Positions 46,265 to 59,400 of a DNA stretch of 64,000 nt are shown piece after piece. Each line of letters begins with the position of its first letter. The stretch's first letter is position 1. Under the pieces are notes generated by a model, which was given only the letters and a program-made list of their open reading frames with translations, was not told where the DNA came from and did no database searches. Source of the stretch: Nicotiana tabacum (lineage: Eukaryota; Streptophyta; Magnoliopsida; Solanales; Solanaceae); assembly GCF_000715075.1 (NCBI RefSeq), contig NC_134100.1:27944042-28008041 (forward strand). The letters run 5' to 3'. The translations under genes were made by a program, and so were the position numbers.

Positions 46265-46891
46265 GCCCATCACATTAACCACCCTCGACCCCACCATCAA
46301 ACCTACCCTCATACCCCATATAGCCCACCACAACACTACTACCCACCACCAGACCCCCATTTTTCTATCCACCATGCCCAAATATACACTCAACCTCCTG
46401 CCCACGCGCAATGGCGTGCGCCAACCCCACAGAATACCTACCCAGCTCCACAAAATGCCTATCCACCCCCAAGAGCCTACCGAAACCCTCTTGGATCAGG
46501 TTTTTGGCCCAACCAAGCATTTAAGAATGAGAGGTTGCAAAATAAGAAAACCTTCACTCCATTGGGACAATCCTATACCAGTTTGTTCCACAGGTTGGGA
46601 CAATTGGGTATGCTAAGTTCGATCGAGCCAAAACTGCCAAATCCTCCCCCGAGGAATCTTGATCACTCTGTGAGTTGCGAATATTGTTCTGGTGCTTCGG
46701 GGCACGACACAGAGAAATGCTGGCAATTGAAAACAACTATTCAAGAGCTCATCGATACTAATCGGATTGAGGTCCAAGCTCCGGAGGCACCCAATATCAA
46801 CCAGAATCCGTTGCCGGCCCATCATGAGACAAATATGATCGAGACAGTGCATAGGGGAGGGGAGCCCAAAAGCCTTCACAGACCGTCATGA
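46265..46891 (+). pseudogene. Ogre gag C-terminal part
   Basis: Pro/Tyr/His-rich linker (PPQHYYPPPDPHFSIHHAQ) followed by a CCHC-like segment (CEYCSGASGHDTEKCW) and LIDTNRIEVQAPEAPNINQNP, typical of Tat/Ogre gag. The frame ends at a TGA overlapping the next ATG (46888), a +1/-1 frame change from the following block. Confidence 0.75.
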
Positions 46892-48557
46892 TGATTCGGT
46901 CCATTGAAGTCAGGCCGATTGAAAAGTCAACAAGTAAGAAGTCAGTGATCAAGTTGAAAGGGACAGACAATGAACCATCTGCGATAGGAAAGAAAGGGTC
47001 TTCAAGTGGTATTGCAGTGAAACAAGAAAAAGCAAAAGTGGTGGTGCCAGGGGTGGCGAACAAGCCTGTCGTAATTGTGGAGGGTGCTCGCACAGATCCT
47101 GTCATTATCAAACCTGTAACCCAGCTACCAATAGTCAACTGCAAGGCTATCCCGTGGAATTATGAACGAGTGACAGTGACTTACGAGGGAAAAGAAGTTA
47201 AAGAAGAAGTCTACAGGACCCATGGATTGACTCGCTTGGGGAGATGCTTTGCCCCCGAGGAGTTAAGAAAAGCTAAAACCTCTAAAGATAACCCAGTTCT
47301 GGTGAAGAAAGCTGTGACCGAAGAAGAGGCAGAAGAGTTTTTGAGAAAGATGAAAGTGCAAGACTATTCCAATGTGGAGCAATTGAGGAAGACGTCTGCT
47401 CAAATTTCATTGTTGACATTGTTAATCCATTCAGATGAACACCGTCGGGCCTTGATGAAAATATTGAACGAGGCCCACGTTCCTGACAAAATCTAAGTAA
47501 ACCACTTGGAAAAGATAGCCAACAAGATTTTTGAGGTGAACAGAGTCACCTTTTCTGATGATGAATTGCCTGTGGAGGGTACTGAGCACAATAGAGCCCT
47601 CTATCTTACGGTGAAATGCGAAGATTCCGTGGTTACCCGGGTGTTGGTCGACAATGGTTCTAGTGCGAACATTTGCCCTCTCTCCACTCTGAACAAGTTG
47701 AAAGTGGATGATGAAAGAATTCACAAGAACAATATCTGCGTTCGGGGATTCGACGGTGGAGGGAAAGATTCAGTCGGTGACATAGTGCTCGAGCTGACAA
47801 TCGGACCAGTTGAATTTACCATGGAATTCCAGGTGCTAGATATGGTTGTTTCTTACAATCTGCTGTTGGGTCGACCCTGGATTCATGCTGCCACAGAAGT
47901 CCCGTCTACAATGCATCAGATGGTAAAGTTTGAATGGGATAGACAGGAAATCGTTGTGCACGACAAGGATAATTTGTGTGCTCCCGGTGATGCCATTGTT
48001 CCTTTCATTGAGGTTGAAGACGATAAGGGTCCTTGGGTCTACTAGGTTTTTGACACGGTGTCGGTAGAGAAAATTCCAGAAGGGAAGTGCATCCCAATTC
48101 CGAGGGTAGCTGCTGCATCAGTCATGGTAGCCGTTGAAATATTGAAAAATGGTTTTGTACAGGGCAAGGGTCTGGGTGCATCTCTGCAAGGTATCGTACA
48201 ACTGGTGTCTCTCCCCAAAAACTTGGATACATTTTGTTTGGGGTTCAAGCCCACAGTTGCGGACATAAAAAGAGCTAGAAAGTTGAAAAAGAGGGCGTGG
48301 GTCCTCCCAAAGCCCATCCCACGTCTCTCCAGATAATTTGTCAGGCCTGGCACCAAGAAACGCCCAGTAACAACAGTTCCCAGTTCTGTGGTTGGTCCTG
48401 ATAAAGAGTTGATTGAAAGGTTCGAGAAGTTATTCGATGATGTGAACATGGTGGAAGCTGGAGAGGGTTCTAGCAAGGCGGATGTGCAATTTGTTGGGCC
48501 CAGTGCACAGATTAACAATTGGGAAGCTATTCCTCTCCCCACCAGGAAGGAGTTTTG
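46888..48557 (+). pseudogene. Ogre protease region (5' exon)
   Basis: One frame with stops TAA 47494, TAG 48043 and TAA 48334. The aspartic protease core is VTRVLVDNGSSANICPLSTL and YNLLLGRPWIHAATEVPSTM. The end, INNWEAIPLPTRKEF and a split TG codon, abuts a GT splice donor at 48558. Confidence 0.8.
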
Positions 48558-48736
48558 GTAGTTTGCTTTGATTTTCTTTTAGTTTATCTGGATTATTCCA
48601 GGGTTGCAATTCAGATTCTATGTTCTGTCCGTTTGGATGTATAAACTTTGTTATCTTTAATTTCAATGAAATGCAATTTCTCTTTTTCTTCATTCCTGAT
48701 AGTTTTATTTTTGTTTTTCTTTTCTTTCTTGTACAG
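48558..48736 (+). other. Putative Ogre pro-RT intron (179 nt)
   Basis: GTAGTTTGC at the start, a T-rich tract and TTTCTTTCTTGTACAG at the end. Removing it joins the split codon TG|T and brings the protease frame into the RT frame (CSFYVGFNDMTCMRN). Tat/Ogre elements are known to splice between protease and RT. Confidence 0.75.
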
Positions 48737-50360
48737 TTCTTTTTATGTTGGTTTCAATGACATGACATGCATGAGGAATCTTAGGCCTAGTCTTAAAAGC
48801 CAATCTAATTCTGAAATAGTAATTCAAGAAATAGAGTGTGATGATGAATCGAAATATGATGAGGATGAGGCCTTTGAAGAGATTAGTAAAGAATTAAGCC
48901 ATTTTGAAGAAAAACCCAAGCCTAACCTGAGTGATACAGAAACAATCAATTTAGGGGACCCAGATAATATCAGAGAAACTTAGATAAGTGTTCATCTTGA
49001 ACCTCAACTCAGGGAGGAGATAATTAAAGCGTTACTTGAGTACAAAGACATTTTCGCATGGTCATATGACGACATGCCGGGTCTAAGTACTGACTTGGTG
49101 GTTCACAAATTTCCCACTAACCCGGCATTCCCTCCTGTCAAGTAGAAGCTGAGGAAATTTAAAACTGATATGAGTGTGAAGATCAAAGAAGAGGTCACCA
49201 AGCAGTTCGATGCAAAAGTCATTCGGGTCACTCGGTATCCCACTTGGTTAGCCAATGTAGTACCTGTGCCAAAGAAGGATGGCAAGACCAGGGTGTGTGT
49301 TGATTACCGTGGTCTCAACAAGGCGAGTCCCAAGGACAACTTCCCACTGCCAAACATCCACATTTTGATTGATAATTGCGCCAAACATGAGATTGGGTCT
49401 TTTGTGGATAGCTACGCTGGCTATCATCAGATCCTAATGGATGAGGAAGATGTAGAGAAGACGACATTCATCACGCCATGGGGAACATACTGCTACAGGG
49501 TCATGCCTTTCGGTTTGAAAAATGCTGGGGCAACTTACATGAGGGCAATGACAACCATATTCCACGACCTGATACACAAGGAGATCGAGGTTTATGTGGA
49601 TGATGTAATCATAAAGTCTAGAAAACAGTCTGATATGTCATAGATTTGAGAAAATTCTTCCAAAGGTTTCGCAGGTACAATCTTAAGCTCAATCCCGCAA
49701 AATGCGCATTTGGTGTGCCATCTGGAAAATTTTGGGATTCATAGTCAGCCATCGAGGTATTGAATTGGACCCATCAAAGATCAAAGATATCCAAGAGTTG
49801 CCACCCCTGAGGAACAAGACTGAGGTGATGAGTCTGTTAGGGAGGTTGAACTACATCAGCATGTTTATTGCTCAGCTTACGACAACTTGTGAGCCTATCT
49901 TCAAACTGCTGAAGAAGGACGCTGCGATCAAGTGGACAGATGAGTGTCAAGAAGCATTTGATAAGATAAAGGGGTACTTGTCCAACCTACCTGTGTTGGT
50001 GCCACCAGAACCGGGGAGACCTTTGATTCTGTATTTGACGGTCTTGGATAATTCATTTGGTTGTGTGTTGGGTTAGCATGACATCACCGGCAGAAAGGAG
50101 TAGGCCATCTATTATCTCAGTAAAAAGTTCACATCTTATGAAGTTAAGTACACTTACCTGGAAAGGACATCTTGCGCCCTAACTTGGGCAGCACAGAAGT
50201 TGAAGCATTATTTGTCATCTTACACTACTTACCTCATCTCCCGTTTGGATCCGCTAAAGTATATCTTTCAGAAGCCTATGCCCACAGGAAGGCTTGCAAA
50301 GTGGCAGATAAGGCTTATATGGACCCTTTGCATATTCAGGTCCATGATCAGCATGCTTAG
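48737..50360 (+). pseudogene. Ogre reverse transcriptase and RNase H (3' exon)
   Basis: RT motifs are VVPVPKKDGKTRVCVDYRGL, FVDSYAGYHQI, MPFGLKNAGATYMRAM and YVDDVIIKS. TAG codons lie at about 48981, 49146 and 49641. The frame then shifts, and RNase H text (LLKKDAAIKWTDECQEAFDK, LILYLTVLDNSFGCVLG) continues with TAGs near 50074 and 50101. Confidence 0.85.
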
Positions 50361-51602
50361 TGTAATGTGGTGGAAGAAGAACTTGATGATGAGCCTTGGT
50401 TTCATGATATCAAGGAATATATCAGGATGGGGGTGTATCCAGTACAAGCAACAGGTGATCAAAAGAGAACAATTCGGCGGTTGGCATGCGAATTTTTCTT
50501 CAGCGGAGGGGTTTTGTACAAAAGGACTCCGGATCTTGGATTGTTTAGATGCATAGATGCTAGACAGGCCACATCTATCATGACCGAAGTACATTCTGGA
50601 ATCTGTGGACCGCATATGAATGGGTACGTGCTGGAAAAGAAGATTCTCCGAGCAGGTTATTATTGGCTCACTATGGAGTGAGATTGTATCAGTTTCGTGC
50701 GCAAGTGTCATTAGTGCCAAGTGCACGGAGATTTGATTCATTCTCCACCATCTTAATTGCACACAATGTCTGTACCATGGCCTTTTGTTGCGCGGGGCAT
50801 GGATGTCACTGGACCAGTTGAGCCAGCAACATCAAATGGGCACAGGTTCATTCTGGTGGCCATCGATTGTTTCACCAAGTGGGTTGAGGCTAAAACGTTC
50901 AAGTTTGTGAGCAAGAAAGCGGTGGTCGATTTTGTGCACTCAAATATCATTTGTCGGTTCGGGATCCCAAAGGTGATCATCACAGATAATGGTGCTAATC
51001 TCAACAGTCATTTGATGAAAGAGGTGTGTCAACAGTTTAAGATTACCCATCGCAATTCCAACCCATATCGCCCCAAGGCGAATGGAGCAGTAGAGGCAGC
51101 CAACAAGAACATAAAGAAGATACTTTGAAAAATGGTGGAAGGTTCCAGGCAATGTAATGAGAAGCTGCCTTTTGCATTGTTGGGTTATCGTACTACTGTT
51201 CGTACTTCAGTAGAGGCAACTCCTTATTTGTTGGTATATGGCACAGAAGCAGTGATACCCACGGAAGTTGAAATCCCATCCCTTCAGATTATTGCTGAGG
51301 CCAGAATTGATGATGATGAATGGGTCAAAACCCGCATGGAGCAACTGAGTTTGATTGATGAGAAAAGATTAGCAGCAGTGTGTCATGGCCAGTTGTATCA
51401 ACAGAGAATGGCAAGAGCATATAATAAGAAGGTGCGTCCACGAAAGTTTGAAGTGGGTCAGTTAGTATTGAAACACATTCTTCCTCATCAGGCTGAAGCA
51501 AAAGGCAAGTTCGCCCCAAACTGGCAGGGTCCGTTCGTCGTAACAAGAGTGTTGTCCAATAGTGCTTTGTATTTAACAGATATAGAAGGCAAATGTGTAT
51601 AA
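50361..51602 (+). pseudogene. Ogre integrase
   Basis: One frame with several stops. H2C2-like region (HSGICGPHMNGYVLEKKIL), catalytic core with VAIDCFTKWVEAKTF, VIITDNGANLNS and KANGAVEAANKN, then RTSVEATPYLLVYGTEAVIP and the C-terminal GKFAPNWQGPFVVTRVL. It ends GKCV, stop at 51600. Confidence 0.85.
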
Positions 51603-53290
51603 ATGACCATCAATTCCGATTCGGTCAAGAGATATTATGTATTATTTCTTTGTTTAAATTGTATTTGTTTGTACTTGGCATGTTTTGAAGATTGGAATGA
51701 CGAAGGCATTTTGTTCTGCTATCTAAACACTTTATCCTTTGTTATCCCCTTGAGCCTTATTTATTTTCTTTCATACCCCTCTTTTGGAATCAGTAGCAAA
51801 AATCAGAAGCGCAAGTGCGAAAGATCAGTAAAGGAAAAAGAGAAAAGAAAAGAATGAAAAGAGAGAGAAGAAACAAAAAGAGAGAAGGAAAGAAAAAGAA
51901 AGAGAAAAAAAAAGAAGAAAAGAGAAAGAAAAGAAAAAAAGAAAAAAAAACAACAAAACAACAAAACAACAAAAAGAGAAAAGGAAGAAAGAAAAGAAAG
52001 AAGATAAAGAGGAAGAACAGAAAAGAAAATCACAACAACAAAGTAATTTCTATGACATGAACTACGTTCGACCTGATTCCTTTTAAGGATACGTAGGTAG
52101 CCTCACAGTTCGGTCCCATCAAAATAAAATCCCAAAAGTCCCCAAGCAAATAAACTGGGGCAGAAGTTGTGGTTGTTGCAAGAAATCTGATTCCAAAAGT
52201 TGTAATTTTGAACCCATTTGAATTGTTTTGAGCCTTTGATACCCTTTATTTCTAACCATATACAAAAGCCCACATTACGGTCCAAAGAAAGACCTTCCGA
52301 TCAGTCTTCGAGAAATGCCAAGTCAAGCAAGTGGAGGTGATTCATATCAGGGGCAACACTATGGTTCAAACAGGAAAAAATAATGAGAATGAGAGAGTCT
52401 TATTGGTGAAAACCCTCATGGGTACCATACGACGATGAGAGCTGAGAGAAATAAAAAATGAGAGCCTTATTGGTGAAAACCCTCACAGGCACCATAAGGC
52501 AAAAGTGAGTTGAGAGATGAACAAATGAGAGATGCTTGTTGGTGAAAACCCTTCCAGGCACCGCAGGCCGAACAAGGTCAAGGTTTTGGTGAAGAAATCA
52601 GGTTATGGAAATTCCGAGGAAACAAAATATGGCAACTGAAAGTTGATTGGTTGGACAGACTGGGCCGATTAATCCGAAATGCATGTCATGATCATTGGTA
52701 CCAGCTGTTCCACTCAGATAAGTCTCTTTCTTTTTTCCTTTTTAGCAAGTCATCTAGTTTTGGATTTTCTTTATCCTTAACTCTCAGGGTCATTGCATTT
52801 CAGTTCTTTTGGGTTTCATTTCTCTAAGATGTTTCAATGTCAGTCTTGGTCAAGCAAAAAAAAAAGGATTTCAAAGCTCACTACCAACTTCAAAAATTGC
52901 AAAGCACAGTGTGGCCAGAACATACCAAAGATATCATGATGTAAAGTGGAGTATAAAGTGTCAGCGAAAGTTCCATCGGCGGGATGATTTAGTAACCTCA
53001 TGGGAGATGCAGAGTTCGGATAAAGGGGTCAGAAATGTAAGACAACGGTTTGGGTATAGAACACTCGGGTTATCCAGGGTCAGGTAGTTTGAAAGTCAGT
53101 CAGAAAGTCAAGCGGTTCAGGGCCAGTTTAGGGAAGCCAGTCAAAATAAAGCACGACAGCGGAGAGACCTTCAGCAAGAATGCCATCAACTAACCACCAC
53201 ATTTTAAACTGACAAGATTTTTCTTTGATTGAAACAGGGGCAGAAAGTTTCGTTTTTTCGGAGAAACCCTCCATAGGGAAAGGCAAGCAC
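51603..53290 (+). mobile_element. Ogre 3' region, first part, with purine tract and 3-fold repeat
   Basis: Non-coding. 51810-52050 is almost pure A and G on the plus strand. 52390-52560 has three copies of a 65-75-bp unit with TTGGTGAAAACCCT. The rest is unique and has no gene. Confidence 0.6.
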
Positions 53291-53299
53291 CAGACAGGT

Positions 53300-53900
53300 T
53301 TGACCGTAAACTCTCAGGACCCGCCTAGATAATGGGATTTAATTTGAAGTTCTCAGGACCCTCCTAGAAAATGGGACCTAGTTTAAATTTCAAAACAATC
53401 ATGAGTAACAAAATCTAGCATAAATATACCCCAAAGGAATACAAATTGGCTTCAAAGTTTTCATGCTTGAGGAAGGATTCAATTAAGAACTTTCAGGACC
53501 TTCCTGAATAATGAGACTTAGCTTTAAGATTTCCATTAGATAACAAGAGTTAGCATAAGTTCTGTTGTAGGGTAGTATAATTCAGCCGTAAAAGTTGTCA
53601 CGCTTAAGATAAGACTTGATTTTTGATTTTCAGGACCCTTCTGGATAATGAGATGTAGTTTTAAGACCCTCTTAGATAACAAGGTTTAGTGGGAATCATA
53701 CCTTTAGAAGATATAATTTAGATTTAAAGCTGTCATTTAACTAGAAGTTTTCAGGACCCTCCTGGATAATGAGATGTAGTTTAAAAACTTGTTTGGATAA
53801 CAAGACTTAGCATAAGGCATACCTTCAGAAGATATAATTTAGCTTAAAATTGTCACTTAACTAGGAGTTTTTAGGACCCTCCTGGATAATGAGATTTAGC
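53300..53900. repeat. Six diverged CAGGACCCTCCTGGATAATG units
   Basis: Copies begin near 53317, 53351, 53490, 53628, 53749 and 53871. After the first pair they are spaced about 120-140 bp. Related GGATAACAAGACTTAG half-units lie between. Confidence 0.8.
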
Positions 53901-54009
53901 TTTCGAATTCATAGAGATATTTGGTAACATGATTCAATTAACACTCACAGATGTGCCCAGCACCAAACTGGGGCAAGAAAATTTCTTTTGTTTTGTTCGT
54001 TTTGTTGTA

Positions 54010-55985
54010 ATCAGGTTCAAAGGCAGCAGTCTCAGGGAATATAGCTCAAGTTTCGACAATCAGGCGCCCACCTGGAGAGCAAGGGAATACAGGTCAAGTT
54101 TTGGTAATCAGGCAGCCACCTGGAGAGCACGAGAATACAGTTCAAGTTTTGGCAATCAGGCGCCCACCTGGAGAGCACGGGAATATAGTTAAAGTTCTGG
54201 AAAATAGGCGCCCACTTGGAGAGCACGGGAATACAGTTAAAGTTTTGGCAATCAGGCGCCCACCTGGAGAGCATGGGAATACAGTTCACGTTTTGGCAAT
54301 CAGGCGCCCACTTGGAGAGCACGAGAATACAGGTCAAGTTTTGGTAATCAGATGCCCACCTAGAGAGCACGGGAATACAATTCAATTTTTGGCAATCAGG
54401 CGCCCACCTGGAGAGCACGTGAATATAGTTAAAGTTTTGGCAATCAGGCGCCCACCTGGAGAGCACGGGAATACAGTGCAAGTTCAACAATCAGGCACCC
54501 ACCTGGAGAGCACGGGAATACAGTTCAAGTTCAGCAATCAAGCGCTCACCTGAGAGCACGAGAATACAATTCAAGTTCAGCAGTCAGGCGCCCACCTGGA
54601 GAGCACGGGAATACATTTAAAGTTTTGGCAATCAAGCGCCCACCTGGAGAGCATGGGAATACAGCTCAAGTTTCGACAATCAGGCGCCCACCTGGAGAGC
54701 AAGGGAATACAGGTCAAGTTTTGGTAATTAGGCGGCCACCTGGAGAGCACGAGAATACAGTTCAAGTTTTGGCAATCAGGCGCCCACCTGGAAAGCACGG
54801 GAATATAGTTAAAGTTCTGGAAAATAGGCGCCCACTTGGAGAGCACGGGAATACAGTTAAAGTTTTGGCAATCAGCCGCCCACCTGGAGAGCATGGGAAT
54901 ACAGTTCACGTTTTGGCAATCAGGCGCCCACTTGGAGAGCTGAGAATACAGGTCAAGTTTTGGTAATCAGGCACCCACCTAGAGAGCACGGGAATACAGT
55001 TCAATTTTTGGCAATCAGGCGCCCACCTAGAGAGCACGTGAATATAGTTAAAGTTTTGGCAATCAGACGCCCACCTGGAGAGCACGGGAATACAGTGCAA
55101 GTTCAACAATCAGGCACCCACCTGGAGAGCACGGGAATACAGTTCAAGTTCAGCAATCAAGCGCTCACCTGAGAGCACGAGAATACAATTCAAGTTCAGC
55201 AGTCAGGCGCCCACCTGGAGAGCACGAGAATACATTTAAAGTTTTGGCAATCAGGCGCCCACCTGGAGAGCATGGGAATACTGTTCAAGTTTTGGCAATC
55301 AGGCGCCCACCTAGAGAGCAGGGGAATACAGGTCAAGTTTTGGTAATCAGGCGCCCACCTGGAGAGTACGGGAATACAGTTCAAGTTTTGGCAATCAGGC
55401 GCCCACCTGGAGAGCACGGGAATACAATTAAAGTTTTGGCAATCAGGCACCCACCTGGATAGCATGGGAATATAGTTCAAGTTTTGGCAATCAAACGCCC
55501 ACTTGGAGAGCACGGGAATACAGGTCAAATTTTAGTAATCAGGCGCCCATCTAGAGAGCACGGGAATATAGTTCAAGTTTTAGAAATCAGGCGCCCACCT
55601 GGAGAGCACGAGAACATAGTTAAAGTTTTGGCAATCAGGCGCCCACCTGGAGAGCACGAGAATACAATGCAAGTTCAGCAGTCAGGCGCCCACCTAGAGA
55701 GCACGGGAATACATTTCAAGTTCAGCAATCAGGCGCCCACCTGGAGAGCACGAGAATACAATTCAAGTTCAGCAGTCAGGCGCCCACCTGGAGAGCATAG
55801 GAATACAATTCAAGTTCAGCAATTAGGTGCCCACCTGGAGAGCACGAGAATACAATTCAAGTTCAGCAGTCAGGCGCCCACCTAGAGAGCACGGGAATAC
55901 AGTTCAAGTTCAGCAGTCAGGCGCCCACCTGGAGAGCACGGGAATACAGTTCAAGTTGTGGCAATCAGGCATCCACCTGAAAAGG
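54010..55985. repeat. 47/48-bp minisatellite, about 41 copies, in the Ogre 3' region
   Basis: Units read GCGCCCACCTGGAGAGCACG, then GGAATACAGTTCAAGTTTTG and GCAATCAG. A 47-bp variant ends TTCAGCAATCAG. A block of about 620 bp is duplicated: 54041-54660 and 54661-55280 share the same order of variants. Apparent repeat ORFs on both strands are by-products of the 48-bp period. Confidence 0.95.
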
Positions 55986-56400
55986 GAAAGCATCTCATAT
56001 TACAATTCAAGTCGGCAACAAAGGAGTTTCACCGGGAGAATACAAGTCAACAAGGCAACAAGAATCACAAGATCAAGTTTGAATATATAGATAGGGCTTT
56101 TGTAATTCATAGATCATGGTTTAGTCTATCTTCTTTTATCTTGTCATGGTGTAATAAGGGATTCAGTAAGCAGTAGCAGCAGCAGCAATAGTGAAATCAC
56201 AGCTTCCTGGTAGTCCCAGCTACCAAAACTTTCTGAACTATACTGGCCTGATTCGTTTATAGCCAAGGATATGTAGGCAACCTTGGAAGTAGGGTACGGT
56301 CAAATCTTTCAAAAATACTTCCCACGAAGTGTTCAAACGGGCAAAAATCGCTCGTATCTGCTCACTTTATCTTTGCACGAAAACTCTCCGTATTTCCGAG

Positions 56401-56414
56401 CAAAGAGGGGCAGC
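56401..56414 (+). other. Ogre polypurine tract
   Basis: CAAAGAGGGGCAGC directly before the LTR start TGTGAGCACG. Confidence 0.75.
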
Positions 56415-59400
56415 TGTGAGCACGTAATTTTTGCCCTATATGGATTATTCCCATAAATTCAAACAAAATTTTTTTTCCATTGTTTGCAATTTCGTGGATT
56501 TTTGTAACATGTTTTGTTATTGTTTGCATTTGTCTGTGCATGTTTATTTTATTTAATTCATAAAAAATACAAAAAATACACTGCATTTTCATTTAGGATC
56601 TAATTTTGCATTTTGAATTAATTAGTAATTTAGTTGTTTACAAAAATAGAAAAAAAATCAAAAACTAAGTTTATTTTGCACTTTTTAATTTTAATTTAGA
56701 AATTTAGGTATTTTTCCCTTCAATATGGATTTTAATTTATTGTGGTAATTATTAGTTAGAGTTAATTAATTCAATTTTGTAGGGTAATTTAGTTTTAAGA
56801 ATTAATTTAGGATTTTATTTTAATTTGAAAAAAGGGGGATTTACAATTGAAAAGAAAGGAAAAGAATTGAAGAAAATGTTTTGGGCCAAATTCGTTAAAT
56901 TCCCCAAGCCTTAACAAATTATGCCCATTACCCATCGAAACCGGCCCAAACCCTGTCCCTCAACCCGGTTTGCCCCGTTCAATTACCAAACGACCCCGTC
57001 TCAGTCATTCTCCACCTGGATCGTTGATCTCAATTGATCAAACGGTCCAGAACTAGGACCCTTTATAGTATAAAAATGTCCAAACGTCCCTCCCCCTAAC
57101 TCGTCTCTCACCCCTCATATCCGTCTTCAGAGATCGAATAGAAACCCTAGGGCCGCCCTAATTTTCCACTACCTCAGCCGGCGGCACCGCCTCTGACCGG
57201 CCCATGTTGATATCATAGAACCCTGACCTCATCCCTTTTCCCAATCCACAACTCGTTTCCCTCGAATCCTCGCAGAGCGCGTCGAATATTAGATCAAAGC
57301 TTGAACCATAAAATTCCAAAAATCAAATTGGCAAGGTTTTTAAAAGATTTGAGGTTGGAACGACTTTAGTCGTGTGTTTTTCAGTCGAGAACGCACGATT
57401 AAGGTCTATCTCGGCAAAAAATCAAAGTTTCTTTGAAGATTAGTTCGAGAATCGTTTCCGCCTGGCCTGATAGGTATTTTCTGGTGTTTTCTCTTTTCCG
57501 TTTTGCTTATTTTTCTTCTATTCTCCTTCTTTTTCCTCTGTGTTCTCAAAATTTATCTCTGTATGTGTTTCTTTTAAGCTAGAATTAATGTTAGTTATTA
57601 GCTTCTTCAGTTTTGTTTGAATTCGTTAGGTTAGTTTGTTTGATTGTTCTCTTTAGTTTTGGGCTGTTTGAGAGGATTTGGTTCATGAGGTTTGATTGAA
57701 ATCCGAATTGCCCCTTTTTCTACCTTCTCGTTTCTTCTGAATTTCTGATTTAGACCTGGGCCCAAAGAAAGGTATTAGCCCAGGTCTTGTTAGAATCAGG
57801 CTGGTTTGAGTCTTTGGGCCGAACTGACCCATGAATTTTATGAGGGTAATTAACAGAGTTTCAAGGGTAGTTTAGGAAATTGGCTTGGGGAATCTTTAGT
57901 GTAACAGATTGAGAAGCTTCCAGGAAGTGGGATTGGGGGCTATTTTTGAAATACTGATAATTAACTAGGGATATGGGAGCTAAAACAAAAATTGGAGAAG
58001 GGGCAAAATGCAAAGACTGAGGTCTGTTGCCCTATACTCTTGCTTATAAAGGCACATTTCCTTGCCATTCAAGGCAGACCTTAAGAGATAAAAATCCAGA
58101 AGAAAGCAAAATGACTGATACATTTGAAAAGAATACTGTTCCATTGAATTTCTGTTGAGGATCTTGAGTTTAAATCTGGTTTTTGAAAGTTCTGGGTTGA
58201 GTTTTGTCGCTTGGTTACTGTTCCATTGGATTTCACGAATTGATTTCATTGTTCAACTGGTTGAATCTGGGCTTTACTGCTCCTGCTGCCTGTTTCTTCC
58301 TTGCTGAATTAATCCTGCTGCTGCTTCATAACTTTCAGATTTTTGTTGTTTGTTTGTTATATTCAGGTACACATTACTGATTCTGAACATGTAGAAATGG
58401 CTCATGTGATTTGAAGAAATGGAGATCCTTGCACTTATTAGATGTCTTATGTTCTTTGTTTTCTTTCAATATGCTTAATTTGTTTCCTCTATTTCTTTTA
58501 GCATGTGTAAAATGAGGTCACACTAGTAACATTTGATACCTATGGTGAAGACTGTAATGAGACTCTTATTTGTGCTTGTTAATTTAATTTGTGTTTAATC
58601 ATTTCCTATGAATTTGGATCACTGTACTGTTATGAGACTAACGTGAATCAGCAAGTACAACTTTAAGATTTTTCTGTTGAGCAAAATATGGTACTCTTGG
58701 TATAGGATCTAGAGTAGTCTTCATATCTTCATGACATATGGACATATTCAAAATACCATTAAGTGTTCTGATGCAATCTGAAAATGGAAGCTGGCATGTC
58801 TTGATAGTAATGCTATTATGATGATTGGTTATAAGGCTCTATGGAAATTTTATTTAGCAATTCTGGTTTTAGTAATAAGTGGTGATGCTCCTGATTTTCG
58901 AGTCTATGTAGTTTGAATGTCTTTAATCATGAGATTTATTTTTGTATTGAAAAACAGAGCATTTTCTTGTTACTTTTTTATCATAAAAGCTTGTCATGTA
59001 GTTAAAAGGCTAGGGGTTTAATATCTTCAAAAATGGTCGTCTGCCTTGTCTTCAGACATAGGCTAAATGGCAAGGCTTGAGGCTGGTGGGTTTAATTTGA
59101 AACCTAGGAAAATTAGCCCATAGCCATGAAATATTGCTTCCACGAGAGTTCAATGCTTGATCCCCGGGTTTCAGGATTTTCCCATAGGCTCGAAAAATCA
59201 GATTAGTTCAATAGCACTAGGATTTCGCTGGAAGTTTTATTTACAAATATTAATTCAACTTTCAGGGGCTTAAAACTTCAATTAATCTGTCTTTAATTGG
59301 TTTTGGTACAATTTATTGACTTGTGGTTTGGGCTCTACGGTTAGTTCGGTCAGTGAGAGGATTAGAATCAGACTTGGGCTTATTCCGATTTTGGGCCCAA

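Noticed and set aside
51790..52060. Lys/Arg/Glu-rich ORF and its Phe/Leu/Ser-rich antisense partner
   Set aside because: Both are by-products of the purine tract.
54032..55885. Several ORFs of 110-152 codons with a 16-residue repeat (LAIRRPPGEHGNTVQV type) on both strands
   Set aside because: They come from the 48-bp period (16 codons) of a non-coding minisatellite. They appear on both strands and in shifted frames wherever a 47-bp unit occurs.
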